The position numbers and the translations under genes were made by a program. Below the pieces are notes generated by a model, which saw nothing but the letters and a program-made list of their open reading frames with translations, did not search any database and had not been told where the DNA came from. A DNA stretch of 38,333 nucleotides from Caballeronia arationis (lineage in GTDB: Bacteria > Pseudomonadota > Gammaproteobacteria > Burkholderiales > Burkholderiaceae): assembly GCF_001544975.2 (NCBI RefSeq), contig NZ_FCOG02000061.1, positions 1-38,333 on the forward strand. Direction: 5' to 3'. Numbering within the stretch: the stretch's first letter is position 1; the number at the start of each line of letters is the position of its first letter. Shown in pieces: positions 8,185 through 16,936 of this stretch.

Positions 8185-9785
8185 GCCTCTTCTCCACGCT
8201 GCTCAAGTCGCTCTTCGGCGCGCGCGATCCGGATGATCTGATGCGCGAGCGCATCGGCGCGTGGTCTGGCTGGCTGGAACCCCTTACCGGCGACGACGGC
8301 ATCGGCCGCGATCCGGGTTACGAAGACACGTTTTTCGCGATCAAGGACGAACTCGCGAAGCTGTCCGGCAGCGACGATGCCCTGGTCGTGCGTAGCTGCG
8401 AGCAATTGCTCAAGGAAACCGGCAAGGATTTGCGGCTCGCCGCTTACTACACGTTCGCGCGGCTTCGACAGGACGGCACGGCCGGTTTCGCCGACGGACT
8501 CGAATTGACCGCCGCGCTGGTCGAGCGCTTCGGCGAATCGTTGCTGCCGACGCGTCACGAAGCTAAGAAGGGCGCGCTCGACTGGCTGGCGACTTCGCGA
8601 ATGATCGACCAGCTGGCAAGCGTCGACGCAAGCGCAACGAATGACCCGCACGCGTCCTTCAAGCCCGCTGATCTCGAACGCGCGATGGCCGCCCTGAACC
8701 TGCTCGTCACGCGCACGAGCCATTGGGCCGAAGCCGCGCGTCCGAACCTGCAGCCGCTCATCTCGCGCTTCGAGCCGGACACGCAGCCGGCGCAGTCGTT
8801 GAGCGTCAGCGCGTCCGGGGCGTCGACGCTCCCAGCGACTCAAAGCAGCCATGCCCTGATCGCGTCGACACGCGACCTGCTCGACCAGACGCGCACGATG
8901 GCCCGCTACCTGCGCGATCAGGAAAACGGCTATCTCGCAGCCACGCGCCTGATCCGCTGCGTGCGCTGGGATACCGTTCACGAATTGCCGCCCGCCGACG
9001 CGCAGTCGCGCACGCGTCTGCCTGCGCCGCGCGCCGAGCTGCGCCAGCAGTTTCGTCGCCTCGTGTTGCAAAAGCACTGGCACGAACTGCTCGAGCGCGG
9101 CGAGGCCGCGTTCACCGAAGGCGCAAACCATCTGTGGTTCGACCTGCAGTTTTTCCAGCATACGGCGCTCGATCACGGGGGCGTGCCGTACACCGAATGG
9201 CGCGACGTGTTGCGCACCGATTTCGCGCTGCTGCTCGCGCGCCTTGCCGGCATCGAACGTCTCGCGTACAGCGACGGCACGCCGTTCGCCGACGACATCA
9301 CGCTCGACTGGATCGCCCGCCACGCGGTGGTGCGCGATCTTGAGGCGGGCGAGGCGCTCGCGCCGCGCCCGGCCTCAGGCGATGACGACGATGCCGGCGG
9401 CTGGGTGGAGATGGAAGCGCAGTCGCGCGACCTCCTGGCGAGCGAGGGGCTCGACGCGGCCTATGCGTGGCTTTCGGCGCTACCCGGCATTCAGTCGGAT
9501 CGGCAGCGGTTTCTGCAGCGCTGGCTGATGGCGCGCCTCGCGGACCACGACGGCAAATCCGACATCGCGCTGCATCTGCTGACCGATCTCAACGACGCGA
9601 CCGGCCAATTCGGCCTTTCGCGCTGGGAGCCGGCGCTGACCTTCGAGGTGAAACAGCACCTGTCACGGATGCTGAGAGCCGCGATGACCCGCAAGGATGC
9701 CGACAAGCCCGCCTTGAGCCGCCGCATCGAGCAGTTGCAGGGCGAACTGACCGTGCTCGATCCCGCGCGCGCCGTGGCGCTGTAG
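8181..9785 (+). CDS. tssA: T6SS assembly protein TssA (ImpA_N family)
   Basis: TssA caps and primes the growing T6SS sheath and contacts the baseplate and membrane complex. The 534-aa protein starts at an ATG overlapping the tssM stop. The N-terminal ImpA-like domain (about residues 10-140) is clear: IGRDPGYEDTFFAIKDELAK, then CEQLLKETGKDLRLAAYYTF and GLELTAALVERFGESLLPTR. A middle linker rich in Ser and Ala (about 195-225) leads to a C-terminal helical VasJ/TssA-type domain with WFDLQFFQHTALDHGG and a terminal helix rich in Arg, Leu and Glu. No internal lesion seen. tssF follows after 21 bases with its own SD (AAAAAAGGAAA). Confidence 0.88.
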   Translation: MSLFSTLLKSLFGARDPDDLMRERIGAWSGWLEPLTGDDGIGRDPGYEDTFFAIKDELAKLSGSDDALVVRSCEQLLKETGKDLRLAAYYTFARLRQDGTAGFADGLELTAALVERFGESLLPTRHEAKKGALDWLATSRMIDQLASVDASATNDPHASFKPADLERAMAALNLLVTRTSHWAEAARPNLQPLISRFEPDTQPAQSLSVSASGASTLPATQSSHALIASTRDLLDQTRTMARYLRDQENGYLAATRLIRCVRWDTVHELPPADAQSRTRLPAPRAELRQQFRRLVLQKHWHELLERGEAAFTEGANHLWFDLQFFQHTALDHGGVPYTEWRDVLRTDFALLLARLAGIERLAYSDGTPFADDITLDWIARHAVVRDLEAGEALAPRPASGDDDDAGGWVEMEAQSRDLLASEGLDAAYAWLSALPGIQSDRQRFLQRWLMARLADHDGKSDIALHLLTDLNDATGQFGLSRWEPALTFEVKQHLSRMLRAAMTRKDADKPALSRRIEQLQGELTVLDPARAVAL

Positions 9786-9806
9786 TCGCACAAAAAAGGA
9801 AACACC

Positions 9807-11581
9807 ATGGACGATTCCATCCTGCGCTATTACGAAGCCGAGATGCGCCATCTGAGCGAAGCCGGCAAGGAATTCGCCGAGGCGCATCCGGACCGTGCGC
9901 GCATGCTGAACCTCGATCGCGTCGGCGATCGCGATCCCTATGTCGAGCGGCTGTTCGAGGGCTTTGCTTTCCTCACGGGGCGTCTGCGCCAGAAGCTCGA
10001 CGACGAATTGCCCGAGCTGACCGAAGGTCTCGTCAGTCTGCTATGGCCGCACTACCTGCGCACGATCCCGTCGCTGTCGATACTCGAAATGACGCCCGCG
10101 CTGGAGACGCTGCAGCAGACCGAGATCGTGCCGGCGGGCCTTTCCGTGCGTTCCGGCAGAGTCGGCGCGAGCGGGGTGCAGTGCCTCTACCGGACCACGC
10201 AAGCCGTCACGCTGATGCCGATCCGCCTGACCGACGCCGCGCCGTCGGTGCGCCACGACGGGCGTTCGGTGATCCGGCTGAGTTTCGAAATCGACCGCTC
10301 CGCGCGGCGCGAAGCGCTCGATTTGTCGCGCATCCGGCTGTATCTGAACGCCGATTTGCCGGTGGCTTTCGCCTTGCATCTCGCGCTGACGCGGCAGGTG
10401 CAGGCCGTGTCGTGGCGCATTCCCGGCGTGTGCGACGGCGCGGCCACGCCGCTCAGGAATGCGCGTCTGGAAGCGGCGGGTTTCGCGGCCGGCGAACGCC
10501 TGTGGCCCAAGGCCGACACGGCGTTTTCGGGCTATCAGTTGTTGCTCGAATACTTCACTTTTCGCGAGAAATTCCTGTTCGTCGACCTGTGCGGCCTGAA
10601 CATCGACGCGCTGCCGAACGATGCGTGGAGCTTCGAAATCGAAGTGCTGCTCGCGCAAAGCTATCCGGCAGACCTGCGCTTTACTGCGGCCAATGTGCGT
10701 CTCTTCTGCACGCCGATCATCAACCTCTTCGAACTCGATGCCGAGCCGGTGCGTATCGATCATCACGAGACAGAGTACCGGGTAAAGCCGATGCATCACC
10801 ACGGCAGTTTCGTGGAGACGTATTCGGTCGACGCGGTGGATTCGTTCGATCACGAAACCGCCGAGCGCTCCGAATACGTGCCGTTCTCGACGTTCCGGCA
10901 TCGCGGCGGCATGCTGCGTCACGAAGCGCCGGAACGGTACTTCCATACGCGCGTGAGACAGGGCGCGAAAGGACTGTTCGACACGTGGATCATCCTCGGC
11001 GGCCACGCGTGGGAATCCATGCAGGATCTGCCGGAAGAAACGCTGTCGCTGCGCGTAACGGGCACGAACGGCATGTTGCCTCGCAAGGGCCTGCGCGAGG
11101 CGAGCATCGACGAGCTGGTGGAAAGCGCGCCGAACGTCGCGCAGGTGCGCAATCTCACCGCGCCGGCGCTGCCGTGTATCCGCCCGTCAACGATCGCTTC
11201 CAATGGCGTGTGCTTTCTCATCTCGCGCCGAACTTCCTGTCGCTGATGGATGCGGAAGTGTTGCGCGGCGCGCTTGCGCTCTACGACTGGACGAGCGACG
11301 AGATGAACTGCCGTCGTCTTGCCGGCATCCAGCAGGTCGCACAGAAGCTATTGCGCCGCGTGGTTCGCGGGGGTATCGAGCGAGGCGTGCTGATCGAAGT
11401 GACGCTCGACAGCCACGCCTTCGCGGGTGAGGGCGATGTCCATTTGTTCGGCGAACTGCTGCATCGGTTCTTCGCGCTTTACGCCGAGATCAACCTCTTC
11501 ACGCAACTGGCGATCGTGAGTCTGCCGACGGGCAAGCGTATCGAATGGGCGGCCAGCCACGCGGAGCGCGCGCCGCTATGA
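9807..11581 (+). pseudogene. tssF: T6SS baseplate protein TssF, frameshifted
   Basis: TssF joins TssG, TssE and TssK in the T6SS baseplate wedge. The start ATG 9807 has a good SD. The first 456 or so residues are typical TssF: YYEAEMRHLSEAGKEFAEAH at the N-terminus, DPYVERLFEGFAFLTGRLRQ, and PNDAWSFEIEVLLAQSYPAD in the middle. After NLTAPALP the frame changes and this frame ends at 11246. The -1 frame then supplies the missing end, YPPVNDRFQWRVLSHLAPNF and DAEVLRGALALYDW, through to the stop at 11579-11581. One missing G near 11172-11174 (CTGCCGTGTAT for CTGCCGGTGTAT) explains it and would restore about 591 residues, the usual length. The stop overlaps the tssG start. Confidence 0.88.
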
Positions 11582-12663
11582 ATGCGCCTGACACGATTGC
11601 CGGCCTCACGCCGCTCGTGCTGGCGCGGGCGTCGCGAATGAATTTTTTCCAGTTGTGCCAGTTGCTCGAACGCCTCGCGTCACCGCGCGACGGCCTCGGT
11701 ACCCGCGACAGCCCCGCCGGCGAGCCAGTGCGGTTCCGGCCATTTCCGAAAGTGGGGTTTCCCGGGGCCGAAGTCGCAGCCGTCGAAGTCGATGACGAGC
11801 GGCCGGATCGGCCGCCGTCGGTGCGCACCACGTTTCTCGGGCTATATGGCGTGAATGCGGCGATGCCGCCGCATTTGATTGACGACATCGTGTTGCGACG
11901 CGAAGGGCACGAGGAAGTCATGGCGTTTCTCGACGTGTTCAATCACCGGATCGCGACGCTTTTTTATCGCGCATGGCGCAAGTACCGCTATGCGGCGGGC
12001 TTCGAGCGCGGCGGCAGCGATCCCATGTCGCGCAACCTGCTGTGTCTCGCGGGTTTCGGTCTCGGGGGCAAGGCTGCGAGCGCCGGACTGCTGCCCGTGC
12101 GTGTGCTCGGCTTGCTGGGTCTGCTCACGCAACGTACCCGAACGGCGGAAGGGCTTGCCGGTATCGTCGCGCTCGCCGCGCCGGGTGTCGGCGTGACGGT
12201 CGACGAGCGTTTTCCGGTGTGGGTCCGCCTCGATGATCCACCTCGGTTGGGTTCGGGCGGCGGCCATGTGATCGATAAAGCCCGGCTCGGCCTTGGACAC
12301 GTGCGCGGACGGCGCGTCATCGATCGCGGCGGCGCGGTGCGCGTCACGCTTACGCCCGCAAGCGCCGCACAGGCGCACGGCCTGCTGCCGGATGCGCCGC
12401 TACATCGCGACCTGGTGAGCCTGCTGCGCATCTATCTGGGCGCCAAGGCAGATGTGGTGCTGCGCATGGAAGTGTCGGCGGCGATCGCGCCGGTGTTGAG
12501 GCTCGGGCGCACGCGTGAAGAAAGCGCTTCAGGCGGACGACTCGCCTGGACGACGCTGTTGAAACCCGCAGGCGAAATCGTCATCACGATCCGGCTCGGC
12601 CGATACGAGGCGATTCCTACGGCTGCGGCCACGCGACGTGGCATGTCCGGCCACTTTGCATAA
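11578..12663 (+). CDS. tssG: T6SS baseplate protein TssG
   Basis: TssG is the TssF partner in the baseplate wedge. The 361-aa product starts at ATG 11578, overlapping the tssF stop by four bases. Family features include MNFFQLCQLLERLASPR near the N-terminus, VRFRPFPKVGFPGAEVAAVE, the FLGLYGVNAAMPPHLIDD segment, FLDVFNHRIATLFYRAWRKY, and the C-terminal TTLLKPAGEIVITIRLGRYE. An in-frame start 33 bases upstream is unlikely because it lies inside tssF. The frame is intact and ends in TAA at 12661-12663. Confidence 0.9.
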   Translation: MNAPDTIAGLTPLVLARASRMNFFQLCQLLERLASPRDGLGTRDSPAGEPVRFRPFPKVGFPGAEVAAVEVDDERPDRPPSVRTTFLGLYGVNAAMPPHLIDDIVLRREGHEEVMAFLDVFNHRIATLFYRAWRKYRYAAGFERGGSDPMSRNLLCLAGFGLGGKAASAGLLPVRVLGLLGLLTQRTRTAEGLAGIVALAAPGVGVTVDERFPVWVRLDDPPRLGSGGGHVIDKARLGLGHVRGRRVIDRGGAVRVTLTPASAAQAHGLLPDAPLHRDLVSLLRIYLGAKADVVLRMEVSAAIAPVLRLGRTREESASGGRLAWTTLLKPAGEIVITIRLGRYEAIPTAAATRRGMSGHFA

Positions 12664-13211
12664 CTCTGGAGTTTGCAACGCGAGCAGCTTTACTCATCAC
12701 TACCGTTGCCGCGAGCCTGATCCTCAGCGCGTGCGGTGCCTGGCAGTCGGTGTCCGACACGACCTCGGACGCTTACCACGCCGTGTTCTACAAGCAGGTC
12801 AAGATGCTGAACCTCGATCTCACCGCGCGCGCGTCGCTCAATCCGGACGAGGCAAGTCGTTCGGTGTCGGTGGCGGTGCGCGTCTATCAGTTGAAGGACC
12901 GAAAGTCCTTCGATGCCGCTTCCTATGACGATCTGCTCAAGGACGACCGCGCCGTGCTGGGCGCCGACCTGCAGGATATCGCGGGCGTAGTCGTCAATCC
13001 TCGCGGCGCGGTGAGCATGTCACAGCCGATGCGCGGCGACACGCAATACGTCGCCGTTGCTGCGTTCTTCCGCGATGTGACTAACGAGTGGGACTGGCGT
13101 CGCGTGATCGCGAAGAAGGCTATGTCGGCGAATGAGCCGCTCAGGCTCGAACTGGTCGATCGTGAACTGGTTGCCGTGACCGACGTGCCGCGTCAGCGTC
13201 CGGAATGGTGA
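12660..13211 (+). CDS. tssJ: T6SS outer-membrane lipoprotein TssJ, apparent AUA start
   Basis: TssJ is the outer-membrane lipoprotein that anchors TssM. The mature part is recognisable (KQVKMLNLDLTARASLNPDE, SVAVRVYQLKDRKSFDAASY, QYVAVAAFFRDV), as is a lipoprotein signal (RAALLITTVAASLILSAC, lipobox Cys codon at 12732). No ATG, GTG or TTG lies in frame before the lipobox; the first one is GTG 12750, which would remove the signal and the lipid-attachment Cys. The frame opens at ATA 12660, which overlaps the tssG stop in the same way as the ATGA junctions of the neighbours, suggesting that ATGA became ATAA. From ATA the protein is 183 aa, the usual length. CTG 12666 is an alternative start. Expression is probably weak or lost. 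Confidence 0.75.
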   Translation: MTLEFATRAALLITTVAASLILSACGAWQSVSDTTSDAYHAVFYKQVKMLNLDLTARASLNPDEASRSVSVAVRVYQLKDRKSFDAASYDDLLKDDRAVLGADLQDIAGVVVNPRGAVSMSQPMRGDTQYVAVAAFFRDVTNEWDWRRVIAKKAMSANEPLRLELVDRELVAVTDVPRQRPEW

Positions 13212-13224
13212 TCTCGACCGCTCG

Positions 13225-13249
13225 GCCCGTTCCACGACAGCAAACGGGC
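13225..13249. terminator. Hairpin between convergent tssJ and GST genes
   Basis: GCCCGTT at 13225-13231 pairs perfectly with AACGGGC at 13243-13249 around an 11-base loop, in the 41-base gap between two converging genes. There is no long T run, so it is a candidate bidirectional terminator by position rather than a textbook one. Confidence 0.45.
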
Positions 13250-13252
13250 GTG

Positions 13253-13885
13253 TCAGGCATCGTCGAGCTTGACTTGAAAGCCGCGCTGAACGCCGGGGCG
13301 TGCAAAAAGCGCTTCATACCAGCGCTTCACGTTCGGGAAGTCATCGAGCGAAACCTGATGCCGCTCATGGCGCCACGCCCAGCCGAGAATCGCGAAATCA
13401 GCCACCGACAATGCGCCTGCCACGTATTCCACTTCCGTAAGGCGCCGGTCCAGCACGCCATAAAGTCGGCGCGTTTCGTCCGAATAGCGTTTGAGGCCGT
13501 AGCGCCGGTCGCTTTCGGCTTCGACCATACGGAAGTGATGCACCTGTCCCGGCATCGGACCGAAGCCGCCCATCTGCCACATCAGCCATTCGAGCACCGG
13601 CACGCGATCGCGCAGGCTCGCCGGCAGGAACCTGCCGGTCTTCTCGCCGAGATAGAGCAGGATCGCGCCGGATTCGAAGACGCTGATCGGCTGACCGTCG
13701 GGACCGTTCGGATCCACGATAGCGGGAATGCGGTTGTTCGGACTGATGCTCAGGAACTCGGGCGAGTGTTGCTCGCCCTTCGAAATGTTCACGGTCCTGA
13801 CCGTGTACGGCAGTTCCATTTCTTCGAGCGCGACGCTGATCTTGCGGCCGTTCGGCGTGTTCCAGGTGTGCAGGGCGATGGTCAT
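13253..13885 (-). CDS. Glutathione S-transferase family protein (YfcG/Ure2p-like)
   Basis: A 210-aa soluble GST with an N-terminal thioredoxin-like domain (about 1-85) and a C-terminal helical domain. The N-terminal TWNTPNGRKISVALEEMELP matches the YfcG/YghU (Nu-class) style, where Thr and Asn near residues 8-10 bind glutathione in place of Tyr or Ser. The cis-Pro region is NNRIPAIVDPNG and the glutathione gamma-Glu contact is FESGAILLYLGEKTG. The C-terminal part has the N-capping box pattern LSVADFAILGWAW. Members have disulfide-bond reductase or glutathione peroxidase activity; the substrate here is unknown. Monocistronic, convergent with tssJ. Confidence 0.88.
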   Translation of the reverse strand: MTIALHTWNTPNGRKISVALEEMELPYTVRTVNISKGEQHSPEFLSISPNNRIPAIVDPNGPDGQPISVFESGAILLYLGEKTGRFLPASLRDRVPVLEWLMWQMGGFGPMPGQVHHFRMVEAESDRRYGLKRYSDETRRLYGVLDRRLTEVEYVAGALSVADFAILGWAWRHERHQVSLDDFPNVKRWYEALFARPGVQRGFQVKLDDA

Positions 13886-14118
13886 GGCGGTCAGGTGAAT
13901 CGAAGTGATATTCGCGTGCCTTGCGCGTGCCGCAAGGAACAGGCCAGACGATACCTCATCCGGGTCCCCTCGCGTGCAGGGGCTTCGCCCCGACCCAAGC
14001 GGGGTGTTTCGACTGCGTCAGATCGCCCAGAGTACAGGCAAACCAAGTCGACGCGTCGCGCGAACTGGCGCGAGCGGACCGTGTGCAATCGAGAATGAAC
14101 GCCCAGAGGACATCGCCC

Positions 14119-14562
14119 ATGTCACATTCGTTCGATCCAGCGAGCGCATCGCCGTACTATCGTTTCGTGTGGGTGGACCTGACGCGTCACGCCGAGGCAT
14201 CGCTTGCCGAAACACTTGACGGCGCATTCGACATCCACCGTGTCGACGACCCGGGCGACGTGTCTAATGCCATAGCGAGCCGCATGCCGGCATTCGTCTG
14301 CTTCGAGTTTGACGAGCCCAACGCGCAGGGCGTCGATGCGCTCTCGCGCGTGCGTCGCGAGCATCCGGCGCTGCCGGTTCTCGTGATCGCGGGACGCAAT
14401 TCGATGTCGATCGCGATCTGCGCGTTGCGCCTGCGCGTGTGGAACCTTCTGGTGAAGCCCGTGCCGTTGCGCGAACTGTGCAGCAGCATCCTCACGCTTG
14501 CCGCGCTCACGAAGAACGGCGTGCCGCAGCGTGCGCGGGCTTCGCTCGTCGCAAGCGGTTGA
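14119..14562 (+). CDS. Stand-alone response-regulator receiver-like protein
   Basis: A 147-aa protein made almost only of a CheY-like receiver fold. It has an acidic strand end (YRFVWVDL), a probable phospho-acceptor Asp65 in FVCFEFDEPN, a beta-4 strand (ALPVLVIAG) and the conserved Lys113 in NLLVKPVP. The usual Ser/Thr at the end of beta-4 seems replaced by Ala. Related proteins in Burkholderiaceae carry an AraC-type DNA-binding domain after the receiver; none is present here, nor can one be found in other frames downstream before the next gene. ATG 14119 has AGAGGA about eight bases upstream; ATG 14095 in frame is an alternative. No histidine kinase is nearby. Confidence 0.6.
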   Translation: MSHSFDPASASPYYRFVWVDLTRHAEASLAETLDGAFDIHRVDDPGDVSNAIASRMPAFVCFEFDEPNAQGVDALSRVRREHPALPVLVIAGRNSMSIAICALRLRVWNLLVKPVPLRELCSSILTLAALTKNGVPQRARASLVASG

Positions 14563-14575
14563 ACGTCATCGGCGA

Positions 14576-14595
14576 GCCTGTCGCGCCAGACAGGC
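14576..14595. terminator. Hairpin between convergent receiver and SnoaL-like genes
   Basis: GCCTGTC (14576-14582) and GACAGGC (14589-14595) form a perfect 7-bp stem with a 6-base loop in the 49-base gap between two converging genes. No T run follows. A bidirectional terminator is the likely role. Confidence 0.5.
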
Positions 14596-14611
14596 AAGTG
14601 GCTGGTTCCGA

Positions 14612-14998
14612 CTATAGTTGCGCTTCGATCGCGGTCTTGTCTATGACCGACCACACCTGTGCGATCCTTGCGCCGCGAAACGCATAGAACACGTTCTCCG
14701 CGAAAACGATCCGCTTGCCGTCGATGGGCAATCCGAGGAAAGCATGTGTGGGCGTGCAGTCAAACCGCAGACGGCTTGCGACGAAAGGCGGCTCGGTCAC
14801 GAGCAGTTCGATTTCGAATCGCAAGTCTGGTATATCGAGGATGTCCTGTTCCAGCCTTGTGCGATAGCCTGACAGGCCGATCGGCCGACCGTTGTGACTT
14901 ACGTTGTCTTCGACAAACTGACCGAGTGACGCCCAGTCCCGCTTGTTCAGACAATCCAGGTAGCGCCGGTAGATGGTGCTCAGGTCGAGATCGCTCAC
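14612..14998 (-). CDS. SnoaL-like / NTF2-fold ester cyclase family protein
   Basis: A 128-aa protein of the NTF2-like alpha/beta cone-fold superfamily, SnoaL-like polyketide cyclase or ester cyclase type. The pattern is typical: an N-terminal helix (IYRRYLDCLNKRDWASLGQF), VEDNVSHNG, a helix with SGYRTRLEQDILDIPDLRFE, the strand RLRFDCTPTHAFLGLP, and NVFYAFRGARIAQVWSVID at the end. Start is GTG 14998 with AAGGAGA six to eight bases upstream. The ligand or reaction cannot be inferred; many members have no known enzyme activity. Confidence 0.75.
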   Translation of the reverse strand: MSDLDLSTIYRRYLDCLNKRDWASLGQFVEDNVSHNGRPIGLSGYRTRLEQDILDIPDLRFEIELLVTEPPFVASRLRFDCTPTHAFLGLPIDGKRIVFAENVFYAFRGARIAQVWSVIDKTAIEAQL

Positions 14999-15380
14999 AC
15001 GCGTCTCCTTATCGCCTTGCGGCTCAGATCAATCGCGATCGTAGACCAAAATGGTTTGAAGGGCTTCGTCGCCTTGAACGAGGTCGTTGTCAGCGGAAAG
15101 GCCAGGCCTGAGGATTTTCAATGGCCGCTGCCTGCAAGATGTAGTAGCCTGAAGAGGGTGAGCACTCACGATCGGCAAACTGCGACGCAGGCCGATAGTG
15201 TGTGTCCCGCGCACATCGCCGTCCGGCGTCCGCAACTCGTTTCCCGGGTCCATAACTCATCTTCCCTGCATAACTAGCGGGAGGACGGTCGGGCTTCGGG
15301 AAAACTACAACTACGACAGGAATCGTCGACAGAAAGCGCCCCTGCTAGCGCAATTCGACGGTTCCTCAGGAGACAAACTC
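14999..15380. other. Divergent intergenic region between SnoaL-like gene and lpxL
   Basis: This 382-base stretch holds no convincing gene. It should contain the divergent promoters for the flanking genes. The only structures noticed are the SD for the SnoaL-like gene at its left edge, a short dyad GTGAG-CA-CTCAC at 15158-15169, and AGGAGA at 15368-15373, the SD for the acyltransferase. I could not assign -35/-10 elements with confidence. Confidence 0.5.
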
Positions 15381-16256
15381 TTGGACCGACTCGGTTTTGC
15401 GCTCATGGTAGCGCTGCTACGGCTTTTCTCAGTGCTTCCTTATGGGTTGGTCGCGCGGCTTGGTAGCGCCCTCGGGGCAGCGTTGTATAGGCTTCCAAGC
15501 CGCCGCAAGCATGTGGTCCTTGTCAATCTGCGTCTCTGTTTCCCGACGAAGACCGAGCGCGAATGCGACGATCTCGCGAGGGACCACTTCCGCCACGTCG
15601 TGCGCAGCTACCTCGAACGAGGCATCCAGTGGTTCGGTAGCGCGCAGTCGATGAAAGGACTCGTCGAGATCGACAGCAAGATCGATCTTAACGACAAGGA
15701 TGCTCCGCCTACCATCTTCATGGGCTTTCACTTCGTGGCCATTGAGGTCGGCTGCATCGTTTATTCGACGAACCAGCCTGCCGCGTCCTTGTATACACGC
15801 ATGTCAAACGTTCGCATGTGCGATCTCGCGAAACGCCAACGCAGCAGGTTTGGCGCAGAGATGATCGAACGCTCGACGAGCGCGAGAAAGATCGTCGAAC
15901 TACTGCGCTCAGGCAAGCCAGTCATGCTCGCGGCGGACATGGATCACGGCATCGACAACTCTGTTTTCGTCCCTTTCTTTGGCGTTCCCGCCTGCACGCT
16001 CACGTCCGTCGCGCGACTTGCAAGGCTTGGCCGCGCGCGCGTGGTGCCGTTCGTGACGGAGGTGCTGCCCAATTACCGCGGATACAAGCTGACAGTCTTT
16101 GAACCGCTGGAAGACTTTCCATCGGGCAGCGATGCAGTTGACACGCGTCGGATGAATGCGTTTCTCGAGACGCAGGTCCTGAAACATCCGGAACAGTATT
16201 ACTGGGTACATCGACGCTTCAAACATCGGCCGCCGGGCATGGCAGGAGTGTATTAA
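15381..16256 (+). CDS. LpxL/HtrB-family lysophospholipid/lipid A acyltransferase
   Basis: The product transfers a secondary acyl chain from acyl-ACP to a lipid A precursor, or to a related lipid, at the inner membrane. TTG 15381 was chosen because AGGAGA (15368-15373) lies seven bases upstream and gives 291 aa, the family length; the reading frame extends further upstream without a better site. An N-terminal membrane segment (FALMVALLRLFSVLPYGLVA, about 6-25) is followed by RRKHVVLVNLRLCFP, and by the catalytic HX4E motif in FMGFHFVAIEVG (His117, Glu122). Later come DMDHGIDNSVFVPFFGVPA and the terminal PEQYYWVHRRFKHRPPG, a hallmark of the family. Lipid A versus ornithine-lipid type substrate is not determinable. 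Confidence 0.88.
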   Translation: MDRLGFALMVALLRLFSVLPYGLVARLGSALGAALYRLPSRRKHVVLVNLRLCFPTKTERECDDLARDHFRHVVRSYLERGIQWFGSAQSMKGLVEIDSKIDLNDKDAPPTIFMGFHFVAIEVGCIVYSTNQPAASLYTRMSNVRMCDLAKRQRSRFGAEMIERSTSARKIVELLRSGKPVMLAADMDHGIDNSVFVPFFGVPACTLTSVARLARLGRARVVPFVTEVLPNYRGYKLTVFEPLEDFPSGSDAVDTRRMNAFLETQVLKHPEQYYWVHRRFKHRPPGMAGVY

Positions 16257-16345
16257 TCACGTAGTGTTATCGTGACGACACCCGACGCGTTACTTCACAG
16301 CGCGACGTCCCTTCGAATGGTCGAGGGTCAGACGGAGACATCACG

Positions 16346-16747
16346 ATGCATGCGGCCGAATCGAAAACGATCAGCGTCTCCATCCAGCGAAGCCTGCAGG
16401 ACGTGTATGACTTCATGTCGCAGCCTGCGTCGTTCGCGCACTGGGCATCGGGTCTCGGCAAGCCGCTCGGCAACGAAGGAACCGTGTGGCGCTTCGAAGG
16501 CGACAACGGCCCGGTCAAGGTCCGATTCACCGGGCGCAATGCATACGGCGTACTCGATCACACTGTCGAATTGCCTGACGGTACCGAAGTCCATGTGCCG
16601 ATGCGCACGGTTGCGAATGGCACGGGCACCGAAGTGCTGTTCACGCTGTTTCGCGTACAGGGGATGAGCGACGAGAAATTCGCCGCCGACGCTCAATGGG
16701 TCACCCGCGATCTGAATGCGCTGAAAGCGCTGCTCGAAGCGCAGTGA
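16346..16747 (+). CDS. SRPBCC-fold (polyketide cyclase/START-like) protein
   Basis: A 133-aa protein with the SRPBCC ligand-binding fold: the opening SKTISVSIQRSLQDVYDFMS and PASFAHWASGL are typical, followed by beta-strands (TVWRFEGDNGPVKVRFTG, YGVLDHTVELPDG) and the long C-terminal helix beginning AADAQWVTRDLNALKALLEA. No ligand or reaction can be inferred. ATG 16346 has GGAGAC six bases upstream. It stands alone between lpxL and the exoprotein gene. Confidence 0.75.
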   Translation: MHAAESKTISVSIQRSLQDVYDFMSQPASFAHWASGLGKPLGNEGTVWRFEGDNGPVKVRFTGRNAYGVLDHTVELPDGTEVHVPMRTVANGTGTEVLFTLFRVQGMSDEKFAADAQWVTRDLNALKALLEAQ

Positions 16748-16936
16748 TCGCGGCGCTCCGTGCGGATGCGATCCAGATTTGGCAGCAAGGGTGTTCGGAC
16801 TCCAGAAGCTGGCTCCAGCGGTGACCGGGCAGACGCATTGTCGATCCCCGTCGAATTCAGTCATACTATTCGAAACCCGGGAGGGAAAGAGCAGCGGTCC
16901 TCAGAACGTTGGCCAAACCATGCGGAGGAACATCTC

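Noticed and set aside
9467..9806. A long open frame that starts inside tssA and joins the end of tssF
   Set aside because: The text before about 11170 is low-complexity Arg/Ala-rich shadow of tssA and tssF. Only its last 136 codons are real, as the displaced TssF C-terminus.
13979..13991. GGGGC-TTC-GCCCC hairpin upstream of the GST and receiver genes
   Set aside because: A short GC stem in GC-rich DNA with a 3-base loop, not at a gene end and without a T run; not enough to call a terminator or attenuator.
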